A stretch of 25,504 nt of DNA from Pseudomonadota bacterium (lineage in GTDB: Bacteria > Pseudomonadota > Alphaproteobacteria > Rhizobiales > Xanthobacteraceae), in the NCBI GenBank assembly GCA_021823875.1, contig JAKAMD010000005.1:1-25504 (forward strand), written 5' to 3'. The position numbers and the translations under genes were made by a program. A model generated the notes under the pieces. That model saw only the letters and a program-made list of their open reading frames with translations. It was not told the DNA's origin and searched no databases. This document shows, in pieces, positions 1 through 7,547 of this stretch (position 1 is its first letter; each line of letters begins with the position of its first letter).

Positions 1-1125
1 TTCCGCCGGGTCCACCTTGAGCGCGAGCCTAATGCCGAGCGTGCTGGCGGCCAGGCACATCACGACGGTGATGACGAACACGATGGCGACGCTTTCCGGA
101 TCGAGCACCAGCCGGCGCGGGAAATAGGGCAGGAAGATCAGCACCAGCGCCAGCCCCATGAAATAGCCGAAGATACCCATCGACAGCGCCTGCTGCACGA
201 TCAACCCGACAATGGTGCGGTCGGGCGCGCCGATGAACTTGAGCGTGGCGATCGAGCGCACCTTGTCGATGGTCAGCGTATAGACGATGAGCGCGATGAT
301 CACCGCCGACACGATGATCAGCAGCACCATGATCAGCCGCTGCTGGTTGCGCGCCTTCTCGATGACGAACTTGCTGAGCAGCGTCTCCTGCTGCTCCTGC
401 GTCAGCGCGGTGAGATGCTTCCAGCGCGACAGCGCCGTCGCGACGTCCTGGATCGGCACATAGGGCGAGACCTTGGCGATCACCGCGTTGACCTGGTTGC
501 TGCTTTGCGCCGCCCCGCCGCGCGCGGCCTCGCGCCGTTCGGCCGGCGGCGCCAGCTCGAATTGCAGGGTCTGGGCGTCGCGCAAAGTGATGTAGGCGAC
601 CGGATCGCCGGCCGAGGTGAGCTCATTGCGCATCAGACCGACCACCGTGAACTTGTGGCCGCGCGTGCCGAGCGGCACTTCCTGGCCGAGCTGCAAGCCG
701 GCCGATTGGTCGACGATCATCTCGTAATGGCTGCGCAGGATCTGCCGTCCGGCGATGAGGCTGTGCGGCCCCCCCGGCCGGCCCGGTTCGAAACCGGTGA
801 GGAACATGCGCAGCGGCTTGCCGCTCAACACGGTCTGCACCGACTGGTAGGTGACGGAGCCGGCGCGCTCCACGCCATAGACGCGCGCCACCAGTTCGCG
901 CGTGTCGCCCGGAATGCGCGAGGATTCGGCAAAGGGTCCGTTGGTGCCGGCCTCCACCACCCAGAGATCGGCATGCGCGGCGCGCGCCTGCCGCAGGGCG
1001 TCGTCGATCAGCCCACCATAGACGCCGGTGATCACGATCACGATGCCGAGCAAGAGGCTCAGCCCGAAATTGGTCAGGATGAAACGCAGGAGATTATGCT
1101 TGATGTCGCGGTAGGCGAGATTCAT
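1..1125 (-). CDS. ABC transporter permease, FtsX/MacB (DevC-like), 3' end outside window
   Basis: The frame is open from an ATG at 1125 to the window edge (375 residues so far). One N-terminal membrane helix (about 14-36) is followed by a large periplasmic domain (about 40-250). Three C-terminal helices then follow (about 263-286, 307-334, 345-370). This is the MacB_PCD plus FtsX layout of MacB/DevC permeases, which work with a separate ATPase and a membrane fusion protein to export lipids, peptides or drugs from the inner membrane. Family length is near 385-400 residues, so only a few residues should be missing. Its ATG overlaps the TGA of the adaptor gene in an ATGA arrangement, which indicates translational coupling. 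The partner ATPase would be expected just outside the window (inference). Substrate unknown. Confidence 0.85.
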   Translation of the reverse strand, partial: MNLAYRDIKHNLLRFILTNFGLSLLLGIVIVITGVYGGLIDDALRQARAAHADLWVVEAGTNGPFAESSRIPGDTRELVARVYGVERAGSVTYQSVQTVLSGKPLRMFLTGFEPGRPGGPHSLIAGRQILRSHYEMIVDQSAGLQLGQEVPLGTRGHKFTVVGLMRNELTSAGDPVAYITLRDAQTLQFELAPPAERREAARGGAAQSSNQVNAVIAKVSPYVPIQDVATALSRWKHLTALTQEQQETLLSKFVIEKARNQQRLIMVLLIIVSAVIIALIVYTLTIDKVRSIATLKFIGAPDRTIVGLIVQQALSMGIFGYFMGLALVLIFLPYFPRRLVLDPESVAIVFVITVVMCLAASTLGIRLALKVDPAE

Positions 1126-2285
1126 CGCGGTGGCCCGCCGCTGATCTTGGCGGCACGGCCGATGCGCAGCCCGCTCGCCAACTGCACCACCACTTTCGCC
1201 CCGGGCGGCACGCCGCCGATGATCTCATAACGGCCGTCGAGCAGCCGGTGACCGAGCGTCACCGGACGTTGTTGCAGGTGTCCGCCCTCGACCGTCCACA
1301 CGGTGCCGCTCGCCTTGCCGAGCCCGATGATCGCCGCTTCCGGCACCAGCAGGGCATCGCTCAGGCGCAGCGTAGTGATATAGACCTCGGCCTGTTCGCC
1401 GAGGTTGGCATAAGCGGGAATCCGGTCGAAGGCGACTTCGACCTTGCGCTCCTCGTTGACGCGGTCGCTCTCCGGCTGGATGCGCGCGACGCGTCCCTTA
1501 AGCCGCTGGTTGGCATGCGAACGCAGCACGATCGTCGCCGGCTGGCCGACCTTGATCTCGCCGGCTTTGCTTTCGTCGATGTAGGCGAGCACCCAGATCG
1601 TCTTGGGATCGATCAGCGTGAACACCGATTGGCCGGCGCTCAGGGCGGAGCCGCGTTCTTTCAGCCGCGCCGTCACCATGGCGTCGTAGGGCGCGGTCAG
1701 CGTATGGAAATCCAAGCTCGCCTGTTGCAGCTGCCGTTGCGCCTTGGCGTCGTTGATTGCGGCCTTCGCCACCAGCACGTCGCTGTTGGCGAGATCGAGC
1801 TCGGCGCGCGCGGCATCCTGCGTGGTCTTGGCGGTCTGCGCGGTCTCGACCGAGGCGACATTGCTCTCGACCAGTTTCTGCCGGCGCTCGGCGATCGCGC
1901 TGGCATTGGCGAAATTGGCCTTGGCCTTTTCGACGCTGGCCGTGGCTTTCTGCAGACTAGCCTCGGCCTGTCCGACCGCCGCCGCCGCCCGCGCCACTTG
2001 CGCGCGCTGCTCGCGGTCATCGAGGCGGGCGAGCACCGCGTCCTTGGGAACGCGCTCGCCGACATCGGCGCGCAGATCGACCAGCACGCCGGCAATCTTG
2101 AAACCGACCTGGGAGGTAACCCTTGCCTCCACCGTCCCGAGGCCGAACACCTCAACCGGAACATCGCGCGCGGATGCCGCCACCTGCACGCTCACCGGCC
2201 GGAAGAACATCGCCCAGCCGCCGGTCAGCACGGCGGCGGCGACCACCAGCACAACGGCGAGCACGGTCAAACGTTTTGCGTTCAT
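1122..2285 (-). CDS. HlyD/MacA-type periplasmic adaptor (membrane fusion protein)
   Basis: A 387-residue protein with an N-terminal membrane anchor (about 5-27). Half of a biotinyl-lipoyl domain (about 45-90) precedes a long alanine-rich coiled-coil hairpin (about 91-193). The lipoyl domain then closes (about 194-225, containing TAPYDAMV), followed by a beta-barrel (about 228-305) and a membrane-proximal domain. This is the standard adaptor architecture linking an inner-membrane pump to an outer-membrane channel. I chose the ATG at 2285 over the start ten codons upstream because a GGGATG-type ribosome site directly precedes it and the membrane anchor begins at once. The downstream ABC permease overlaps by four bases, so this adaptor most likely serves that ABC exporter. 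The MFS exporter upstream on the same strand could share it. Confidence 0.88.
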   Translation of the reverse strand: MNAKRLTVLAVVLVVAAAVLTGGWAMFFRPVSVQVAASARDVPVEVFGLGTVEARVTSQVGFKIAGVLVDLRADVGERVPKDAVLARLDDREQRAQVARAAAAVGQAEASLQKATASVEKAKANFANASAIAERRQKLVESNVASVETAQTAKTTQDAARAELDLANSDVLVAKAAINDAKAQRQLQQASLDFHTLTAPYDAMVTARLKERGSALSAGQSVFTLIDPKTIWVLAYIDESKAGEIKVGQPATIVLRSHANQRLKGRVARIQPESDRVNEERKVEVAFDRIPAYANLGEQAEVYITTLRLSDALLVPEAAIIGLGKASGTVWTVEGGHLQQRPVTLGHRLLDGRYEIIGGVPPGAKVVVQLASGLRIGRAAKISGGPPR

Positions 2286-2292
2286 GCCATCC

Positions 2293-2309
2293 CTTTCGTT
2301 CCACGAAAG
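2293..2309 (-). promoter_or_regulatory. hairpin beside the ribosome site of the adaptor gene
   Basis: A perfect 7-bp inverted repeat (CTTTCGT, loop of three, ACGAAAG) ends 7-8 bases before the adaptor ATG. On the mRNA its 3' arm abuts and partly covers the GGGATG ribosome site. It could modulate translation or be a short operator dyad. A second G+C-rich palindrome pair (GCCGGC, six-base spacer, GCCGGC) lies at 2327-2344 in the same 81-bp gap but lacks a T tract. The structure is seen in the sequence; the role is inferred. Confidence 0.35.
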
Positions 2310-2366
2310 TAGCATGAATACTATCGGCCGGCATCGCCGCCGGCTTTGACGGCAATCAAAGGGCGC

Positions 2367-3911
2367 TCAGTCCGGAATCGGCGTGGTCGGCGCAGTCGGT
2401 GCGCCCGCCGCCGGCGAATGCTGGGCCGGTCCGCGCAGCACCCGCTCCTCCAGCACGATCACGAAGCCCAAGCCGAGCGTTAGCATCAGCCCGCAGGTCA
2501 CGAACACGAAGCGGAAGGCCATGCTGAGCGCAGGCCCCGACGCCGTGTGGATCAGCGTCTCCACCGGGGTGCCGGTAGCACCGCCGAGACCGCCCACCAC
2601 GATCGCGCCCAACACCGCCACCACCAGCGACGACAGCAGCGCACGGAAGAAATTGGCGGCGCCGGTGGCAATCCCCATCTGATGCTGCTTCACCGCGTTC
2701 TGCATGCACACGGTCGAGATCGGAAACACGCTGCCGAGCCCGCCGCCGATCACCGCCAGCAGCGTCAGTACGGTCGCCACGCCGAGCGACACCGGCCAGA
2801 TCGACAACGTCACGAGCCCCATCAGCGCGCAGGCGAGGCCGACAAACGGCATGCGCTTGTAATGCGTGATGAACATCAACATGCGGCCGGTGATGGCAGA
2901 GGAAAAAACGGTCGCACTCATCAGCGGAATCAGCGCCAGGCCCGATTGGCTGGCCGACAGGTGCAGCACCACCTCGAAATAGAGCGGCACGAAGATGGTC
3001 ATGCCGACCAGCGTCGCCATCGAGCAGGAACCGGCGAGCGCGGCGTTGCGCACCACCGCATTGGCGAGCACCGTCAGCGGCAGGAACGGATCGTCGATCG
3101 ACGCCAGCCGCCAGGCGAACAGGCTCCACAGGATCGCGGACGTCAAGAACAGCGCACCGGTCTCGAGCGAAAGCCAGGCGAAGCGGCGCCCGCCCCAGCT
3201 CAAGGCCAGGAGCAGCGCCACCGCCGCCGCCATCATCAGCACCGCGCCCAGGAAATCGAGCCGGCGCTTGCGCGGATGGAACGGCACGCGCTTGAGCACG
3301 TTCGACGTCATGCCGAGCGCGGCGAGCCCCATCGGCAGGTTGATCCAGAAGATCAGCGACCAGTCGATATGCTCGGTCAGGAAACCGCCCAGCACCGGCC
3401 CGAAGACCGAGGAGGCGGCGAACACCGCCGCGATGTAGCCCTGGTAGCGGCCGCGTTCGCGCGGGGAAACGATGTCGGCAATGATGGTCTGCGCCAGCGC
3501 CATCAGCCCGCCGCCGCCCAGGCCTTGGCAGGCACGCGCGAGCACCAGCGCCGTCATGCTCGGCGCCAGCGCGCAGGCGAGCGAGCCCAGCACGAACAGC
3601 GTGATGGCGATCAGCATCATGCCGCGCCGGCCGTGGATGTCGGAGAGCTTGCCGTAGAGCGGGGTGACCGCCGTGCCGGTCAAGAGATAGGCGGTCACCA
3701 CCCACGAGAGATCGCCGAGGTCGTGGAAATGCCGGCCGATGGTGGGCAGCGCGGTCGCGACGATGGTCTGGTCGAGCGCGCCCAGGAACATCGCCAGCAT
3801 GAGGCCGAGGATGATGGTGCGGACTTCCGGATGACTGAGCGCAGCCGGCGCCGTCGCGGCCGGTATGCTGTCCCTGTCGTTGTTTTTCTTAGTGTGACGT
3901 TGATCCGTCAT
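2367..3911 (-). CDS. MFS exporter, DHA2 (EmrB/QacA) family, 14 TM
   Basis: A 514-residue polytopic membrane protein. The first helix carries the DHA2 motif LDQTIVATALPTI. Motif A follows in the loop after helix 2 (GKLSDIHGRRG), and the ARACQGLGGGG segment and motif C-like FGPVLGGFLTEHIDW come next. Length and about 14 hydrophobic segments fit proton-driven multidrug exporters of the EmrB/QacA type in the inner membrane. The open frame runs far upstream, but that part is antisense to the dipeptidase gene and has no membrane-protein character. The ATG at 3911 gives the usual short hydrophilic N-terminus before helix 1; its ribosome site is weak. The gap to the adaptor gene is 81 bp on the same strand, so co-transcription is plausible. 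Substrate cannot be read from the sequence. Confidence 0.9.
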   Translation of the reverse strand: MTDQRHTKKNNDRDSIPAATAPAALSHPEVRTIILGLMLAMFLGALDQTIVATALPTIGRHFHDLGDLSWVVTAYLLTGTAVTPLYGKLSDIHGRRGMMLIAITLFVLGSLACALAPSMTALVLARACQGLGGGGLMALAQTIIADIVSPRERGRYQGYIAAVFAASSVFGPVLGGFLTEHIDWSLIFWINLPMGLAALGMTSNVLKRVPFHPRKRRLDFLGAVLMMAAAVALLLALSWGGRRFAWLSLETGALFLTSAILWSLFAWRLASIDDPFLPLTVLANAVVRNAALAGSCSMATLVGMTIFVPLYFEVVLHLSASQSGLALIPLMSATVFSSAITGRMLMFITHYKRMPFVGLACALMGLVTLSIWPVSLGVATVLTLLAVIGGGLGSVFPISTVCMQNAVKQHQMGIATGAANFFRALLSSLVVAVLGAIVVGGLGGATGTPVETLIHTASGPALSMAFRFVFVTCGLMLTLGLGFVIVLEERVLRGPAQHSPAAGAPTAPTTPIPD

Positions 3912-4001
3912 GGCCGCGCTTGATGCCGCGCCGGCGCGTCCAATGCAAATGGAAATGCGCGGGGGCTGGCGCATAGCCGGTAGTCGCGCCAGACTTGACT
4001 G

Positions 4002-4760
4002 ATGCGAAAGTGTCTGCCGGCAATCGCCCTGCTCGCCGCGGCCCTGGCCGCGCCTGCCGCCGCGCGCGACAAGCTGCCGCCGGGCTTCGTTTATCTGCGC
4101 GCGGTCGCCCCGGCGATCGCGCAGGACATGCGCTATGCCGGCGCCGACTATTTCACCGGCCGTCCGCTGCCCGGCTATGGCGCCGCCGCCTGCCTGCTGC
4201 GCCGCGATGCCGCGCGGGCGCTCAAGCGGGTCGAAACCGATCTCGCGCCCCTGCACCTCGGTCTGAAAACCTACGATTGCTACCGCCCGGCCCGCGCGGT
4301 GCGTGCCATGGCGCGCTGGGCGCACGATCGCAAGCGTGACGGCATCGAACGGTTCTATCCGAACCTGCCGAAAGACGAGTTGTTCGCGCGCGGCTACATC
4401 GCCGCCCATTCGCGCCATTCGACCGGCATCGCGGTCGATCTCACACTGGTGCCGTTGCCGGCGCCGAACGTCGCGCCCTACGATCCGCACATGCGATACG
4501 GCGCCTGCACCGCGCCGGCCAGCCAGCGCGCGCCCGATAGCAGCCTCGACATGGGCACCGGCTTCGATTGCTTCGCCCGCAAGAGCTGGACCGCCAGCGC
4601 CGCCATCACGCGCGCGCAACGTCGCAACCGCATGCTGCTGAAGGCCGCCATGCGCCGGCGCGGCTTCAAGAACTACTTCCGCGAATGGTGGCACTTCGAA
4701 TTCGCCGGCAGCGCGCCACGGCGGGCTTACGATGTGCCGATCATGCCGCCTCGTCGCTGA
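4002..4760 (+). CDS. exported D-alanyl-D-alanine dipeptidase, VanX/DdpX type (peptidase M15D)
   Basis: A 252-residue protein with a signal peptide (about 1-21, cleavage near APAAA/RD). The VanX zinc-peptidase signatures are all present: YRP with Arg95, SRHSTGIAVD with His139 and Asp146, and EWWHFE with Glu228 and His231. In VanX the equivalent residues bind zinc and catalyse hydrolysis of the D-Ala-D-Ala dipeptide. Cytoplasmic VanX confers vancomycin resistance, whereas chromosomal exported homologues of Gram-negative bacteria are thought to recycle D-Ala from peptidoglycan turnover. The signal peptide and lack of vanH/vanA neighbours favour the recycling role here (inference). It is transcribed away from the MFS gene and ends nine bases before the convergent helix-turn-helix gene. 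Confidence 0.9.
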   Translation: MRKCLPAIALLAAALAAPAAARDKLPPGFVYLRAVAPAIAQDMRYAGADYFTGRPLPGYGAAACLLRRDAARALKRVETDLAPLHLGLKTYDCYRPARAVRAMARWAHDRKRDGIERFYPNLPKDELFARGYIAAHSRHSTGIAVDLTLVPLPAPNVAPYDPHMRYGACTAPASQRAPDSSLDMGTGFDCFARKSWTASAAITRAQRRNRMLLKAAMRRRGFKNYFREWWHFEFAGSAPRRAYDVPIMPPRR

Positions 4761-4768
4761 TGCGGCTG

Positions 4769-5599
4769 CTACGCTACGTCCTCGTCCTGCGGTCCTGCAC
4801 GCTCGGCATCCAACAGTGCATGGAATTTCGCGCGAACGGCGGTTTGTTCTTCACGCACCGCCCGCGCCCAGTCGAGCGCCATCTCGATCGACAGGTCATA
4901 TGTGCTATCAACCAAGTCCTCACCCGGAGGCCGCCGCCAAGCCGGCAGTTTGTCCTGCTCGGCGCGATAGCTCGCCTGTTCCGCGAGCGCTTGGCCGATG
5001 AGACTCCACGCCTCGTCATATTCCCGCGTGAGCGCGTCGAGCTTGGCCTCATATTCCGCCTCGGCCGCGATCGCCTGCGCGCGCTTGCAGTCCGCGTCGG
5101 CGCGCGCGGCGCTTTCGGCATCGGTGGCCTTGAGCCCGGCCGCGAACGGCTTGCCTTTGTCGGCGCGGCAAATGAAACGGCCGCCGCTACCCTTGGCCGG
5201 CGCGAAGCGCTGTTGCGCGCGCCAGGCGCGCGGCCGCGCCCCGTCCGGCGTCCAGCGATAGCGTGGCTTCCAGTCGTGCTTGGCGGCGTATTTGTAGATG
5301 GTGCGCTCGGTCACGCCGGCAAGCTGCGCGATCTCGCGCACCGGCACCGCCGAACCTTCATAGAGCGCGCGCACGCGCGCGGTGACGTCGGTATGCACGC
5401 CGCTTGCCGCAACGTGTTCCCCTCTTCCTGACACGGCGTGTTCCCCTCCCCCTTGCACTTCATTCTCCCCTCCCCCGCTCGCGGGGGAGAGGTTGGGGGT
5501 GGGGCCATTTTCTGCACGGGCTGCGCGGTCGGCCTCATCCTCGACCATCGCGCGATAAATCTCTTGCGCCTGCGCGCGCACGGAAGAGCGGCGAGTCAT
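4769..5599 (-). CDS. helix-turn-helix protein with internal repeat-derived insert
   Basis: A 276-residue protein. After a short N-terminus (1-30), residues about 31-66 are a glycine- and proline-rich segment encoded by a palindromic repeat. Residues about 72-108 form a helix-turn-helix (VREIAQLAGVTERTIYKYAAKHDW), followed by a basic stretch. Residues about 155-215 form an alanine/glutamate-rich helix with coiled-coil character. The C-terminal acidic helical tail contains WARAVREEQTAVRAKFHALLDAE. The HTH resembles small DNA-binding modules of resolvase-like or terminase-small-subunit-like proteins; I cannot name a specific family. It probably binds DNA in the cytoplasm. The frame stays open across the inserted repeat, so the gene appears intact. 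Its start codon and upstream DNA are duplicated at 8081-8324. Confidence 0.7.
   Translation of the reverse strand: MTRRSSVRAQAQEIYRAMVEDEADRAARAENGPTPNLSPASGGGENEVQGGGEHAVSGRGEHVAASGVHTDVTARVRALYEGSAVPVREIAQLAGVTERTIYKYAAKHDWKPRYRWTPDGARPRAWRAQQRFAPAKGSGGRFICRADKGKPFAAGLKATDAESAARADADCKRAQAIAAEAEYEAKLDALTREYDEAWSLIGQALAEQASYRAEQDKLPAWRRPPGEDLVDSTYDLSIEMALDWARAVREEQTAVRAKFHALLDAERAGPQDEDVA
5404..5510. repeat. palindromic intergenic-type repeat inside the HTH gene
   Basis: The core is a 9-bp stem (CTCCCCCGC, two-base loop, GCGGGGGAG) at 5470-5489. It is flanked by the G-rich run GGTTGGGGGTGGGG (5491-5504). A direct repeat of GTGTTCCCCTC lies just to the left, near 5413 and 5437. C/G-run palindromes of this kind are dispersed mostly between genes in many Hyphomicrobiales and encode peptides such as PNLSPASGGG when they fall in genes. 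Here it lies within a reading frame and keeps it open. That it is a dispersed repeat is from general familiarity; copy number in this genome is not visible. Confidence 0.7.
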
Positions 5600-5819
5600 G
5601 GCATCCGATTCAGTTGTGGGAGAATGCCGGAAGGCTAAGAGCGCAGCGTGACGCTGTCAAGGAATACTTTCCGTTAACGCGCGAAAGCATCGACCGATCG
5701 AGTCCAGTCCGTCTCTCCTTTCGCCTCTGGTACCCATCTTATCGGAGGTTATTGAATCCGCTTTGCCATCAAAAACAGACATCCGGCGGCACAATGGGCG
5801 CGCCCGTTAAGGGCCGATA
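5574..5819. repeat. ~245-bp direct repeat, copy A (left flank of MNIO cassette)
   Basis: This stretch aligns by eye with 8081-8324 in the same orientation, with scattered substitutions and a few indels. It starts inside the first codons of the HTH gene (reverse strand, MTRRSSVRA) and extends through its upstream region. The best-conserved block is about 5693-5790. A short minus-strand frame (5782 to 5657, 41 codons) lies in that block. Differences between the copies change residues and its length, so I do not regard it as a gene. Apart from the HTH gene's 5' end, the 305 bases from 5600 to 5904 hold only this repeat and no recognisable gene. Confidence 0.85.
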
Positions 5820-5904
5820 CCGGATATTCCTCGAAATCGTTACGCTTCCTCCATCAGCCATAGCGCGGAGAACAAGCGCGTACGCGACGCGCAATCCAGT
5901 TTCA

Positions 5905-6657
5905 TCATCGTAAGGCTCTCTCGTGCAAAGTTGCTTCGATTGCACCGGCGGTCCAAAGCGCTTCGATCGTGGCCAGCACGTTCCCTTGATGCAAAAGCGT
6001 CTCTACACGTTGCGGTTCAGCCAGCGATCGCCAAAGTGCGGCTTCCGCCGTATCCGCTGGGCGGGCAAAACCCGGCAACCCCGGCGCGACCAGCAGTATG
6101 TGCGGCTCAGACATCGGCGGTAACGGGCCTTGCCCTTCGATTGCCAGCAGCAATTGCTCTAACTCGGCGAAGAGCGCAACAAATGCAGCATGTGGACTCG
6201 CGCAAACCATACATTCCGGTTCATCGAGCTGGGCCACATCCGGCGGGATGAATTGGGCCGCTACGGCCTCTGCACACAGCACGGCATGCTCCAGCCGACA
6301 TAGGCTGAGCGCATGCGAGGGGTCGGGTACTCGCTGCGCGATGAATTCGAGAAAGGCTGCGGCTTCGGCGGCGAAGAAGGAATTGGTGCCGCCGCCGCCG
6401 TCCACCCATTCACGGATCAGTTCGCGCCGCTGCGCGAGCGGCAGAATCGACAGTGTCAGCCGCGCGCCGATCGCGGCGCGGGATTCGCACCACGAACGCT
6501 GAATGCGCGCGGTCGCACGAAATCCAGAACTTTCGAATATACGTACGAGATTGTGCCGCTCCTGCTCCGACAGATCGAGCCCCTCGCAGGAAATTTGCGC
6601 GCCCTGCCTCGCGCGTACAGTTCGGCCCAGCGCGGTCTGAAATGCAATCAGGGACAT
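5905..6657 (-). CDS. MNIO partner protein (DUF2063-like position), 250 aa
   Basis: A soluble 250-residue protein. Known MNIO (DUF692) oxidases usually need a second protein, such as MbnC or a DUF2063 protein, that binds the precursor and helps position it. This gene occupies that place, eight bases downstream of the MNIO stop. Its C-terminal part (about 203-245, ALWRSLAEPQRVETLLHQGN and on) recalls the end of such partner proteins. The N-terminus is divergent and I cannot assign a Pfam family with certainty. It has a CxxC pair (Cys149, Cys152) within EPECMVCASPH. I chose the ATG at 6657 because an AGGA ribosome site lies about ten bases upstream; an ATG at 6690 would overlap the MNIO gene. 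Role inferred from context. Confidence 0.7.
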   Translation of the reverse strand: MSLIAFQTALGRTVRARQGAQISCEGLDLSEQERHNLVRIFESSGFRATARIQRSWCESRAAIGARLTLSILPLAQRRELIREWVDGGGGTNSFFAAEAAAFLEFIAQRVPDPSHALSLCRLEHAVLCAEAVAAQFIPPDVAQLDEPECMVCASPHAAFVALFAELEQLLLAIEGQGPLPPMSEPHILLVAPGLPGFARPADTAEAALWRSLAEPQRVETLLHQGNVLATIEALWTAGAIEATLHERALR

Positions 6658-6665
6658 GTGATGTC

Positions 6666-7538
6666 CTATGACGATCGGCAGCGATTCCAAATGCCGCGGG
6701 CGCGTGCGAGTTCATTGACGATCAGATCGGCGCCGATACCCGGGACATGTTCCTCCAGCACCTCGAACACCACACCGCCGGCCTGGGGTGTGCGCGGCAG
6801 CGTATATTCCAACAGCTCCCAGACCTGCTCTGGCACCCGGCTGTCATGCGCGTCCATCCAGAAACCTTCCTGCCAGGAGCCGCCGGCCACATGAAATTCG
6901 CCGACGCGGTCCAACCGCATGTGATCGATCATGGCGAAGGGGTCGCGATGATGGTTGACCGCGTTGCACCAGACATTATGCAAATCGAGCAGTTGAAGGC
7001 AGTCGCCCTGTTCGCAAATGGCATTCATGAGCCCGACGTCGTCGCCGATCTCAGGGTCGCTCGGCAGTTCGGGAAGATAGTGAGCGGTGTTCTCGAGCAG
7101 GAACGGGACGCCGTAACGTTGCTTGATGGCAGCGCTGCGCCCGGCGACGAGTTGCACCGCCTCCACGGTCGCCGGCATCGGCATGGGTACGCCAATATTG
7201 AGCGTGTGCGCGTCCTGACCGATGGTCTGGAAAATGAGATGCTCACTATGCCATTGGAACGGCCACAGTGTTTGAAAACGATCGAGCATTTCGAGGTAGG
7301 CGGTGTTGCAACTATGCGCGGAGCCGATCGAAAGCTCGACGCCATGGACCACGATCGGCAAAGCGCCGCAGACGTCCTGCGCGCGCTTGAGCCGATCGGG
7401 CAACAGTTCGAGTGTCCCGCCGCGCCGTTCCCGGCACAGCACTTCCGGTGTGACTTCGACAAAATCCACTATGCCGCCGCGATAGACTTCGAGCGGCAGC
7501 TGCTGAAGATAGGGAAGCCCGATACCGAGCGCGGCCAA
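6666..7538 (-). CDS. DUF692 / MNIO-family multinuclear iron-dependent oxidase
   Basis: A 290-residue TIM-barrel-type protein with the DUF692 signatures in order. These are GIGLPYLQQL (5-14), IDFVEVTPE (about 24-32; Val24 replaces the usual Ile), PIVVHGVELSIGS (61-73), WHSEHLIF (96-103) and GVPMPMPATVEAV (116-128). Then come PFLLENTAHYLPELPSDPE (145-163), LLDLHNVWCNAVNH (183-196), EFHVAGG (214-220) and DAHDSRVPEQVW (229-240). Metal-ligand candidates are His65, Glu99/His100, Glu149, Asp185, Asn188, His196, His216, Asp229 and His231. Characterised members (MbnB, TglH, bufferin enzymes) oxidise cysteine, or in some cases other residues, of a ribosomal peptide using two or three iron ions. The start is TTG, the only start codon after an in-frame TAA; family similarity begins almost immediately. 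The substrate is probably the 68-residue peptide encoded just upstream. Confidence 0.88.
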   Translation of the reverse strand: MAALGIGLPYLQQLPLEVYRGGIVDFVEVTPEVLCRERRGGTLELLPDRLKRAQDVCGALPIVVHGVELSIGSAHSCNTAYLEMLDRFQTLWPFQWHSEHLIFQTIGQDAHTLNIGVPMPMPATVEAVQLVAGRSAAIKQRYGVPFLLENTAHYLPELPSDPEIGDDVGLMNAICEQGDCLQLLDLHNVWCNAVNHHRDPFAMIDHMRLDRVGEFHVAGGSWQEGFWMDAHDSRVPEQVWELLEYTLPRTPQAGGVVFEVLEEHVPGIGADLIVNELARARGIWNRCRSS

Positions 7539-7547
7539 GGCCGCACG

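Noticed and set aside
2547..3923. 458-codon plus-strand frame across the MFS gene
   Set aside because: The translation is rich in His, Arg and Gln and without any domain; the opposite strand encodes a clear MFS transporter.
3912..4694. N-terminal extension of the MFS frame by 261 codons
   Set aside because: It is antisense to the VanX-type dipeptidase gene, lacks membrane-protein character, and MFS homologues begin near the ATG at 3911.
5400..5520. Possible CRISPR-like or intrinsic terminator structure
   Set aside because: There is a single palindrome and one short tandem motif, no regular spacers, and the structure lies inside an open gene.
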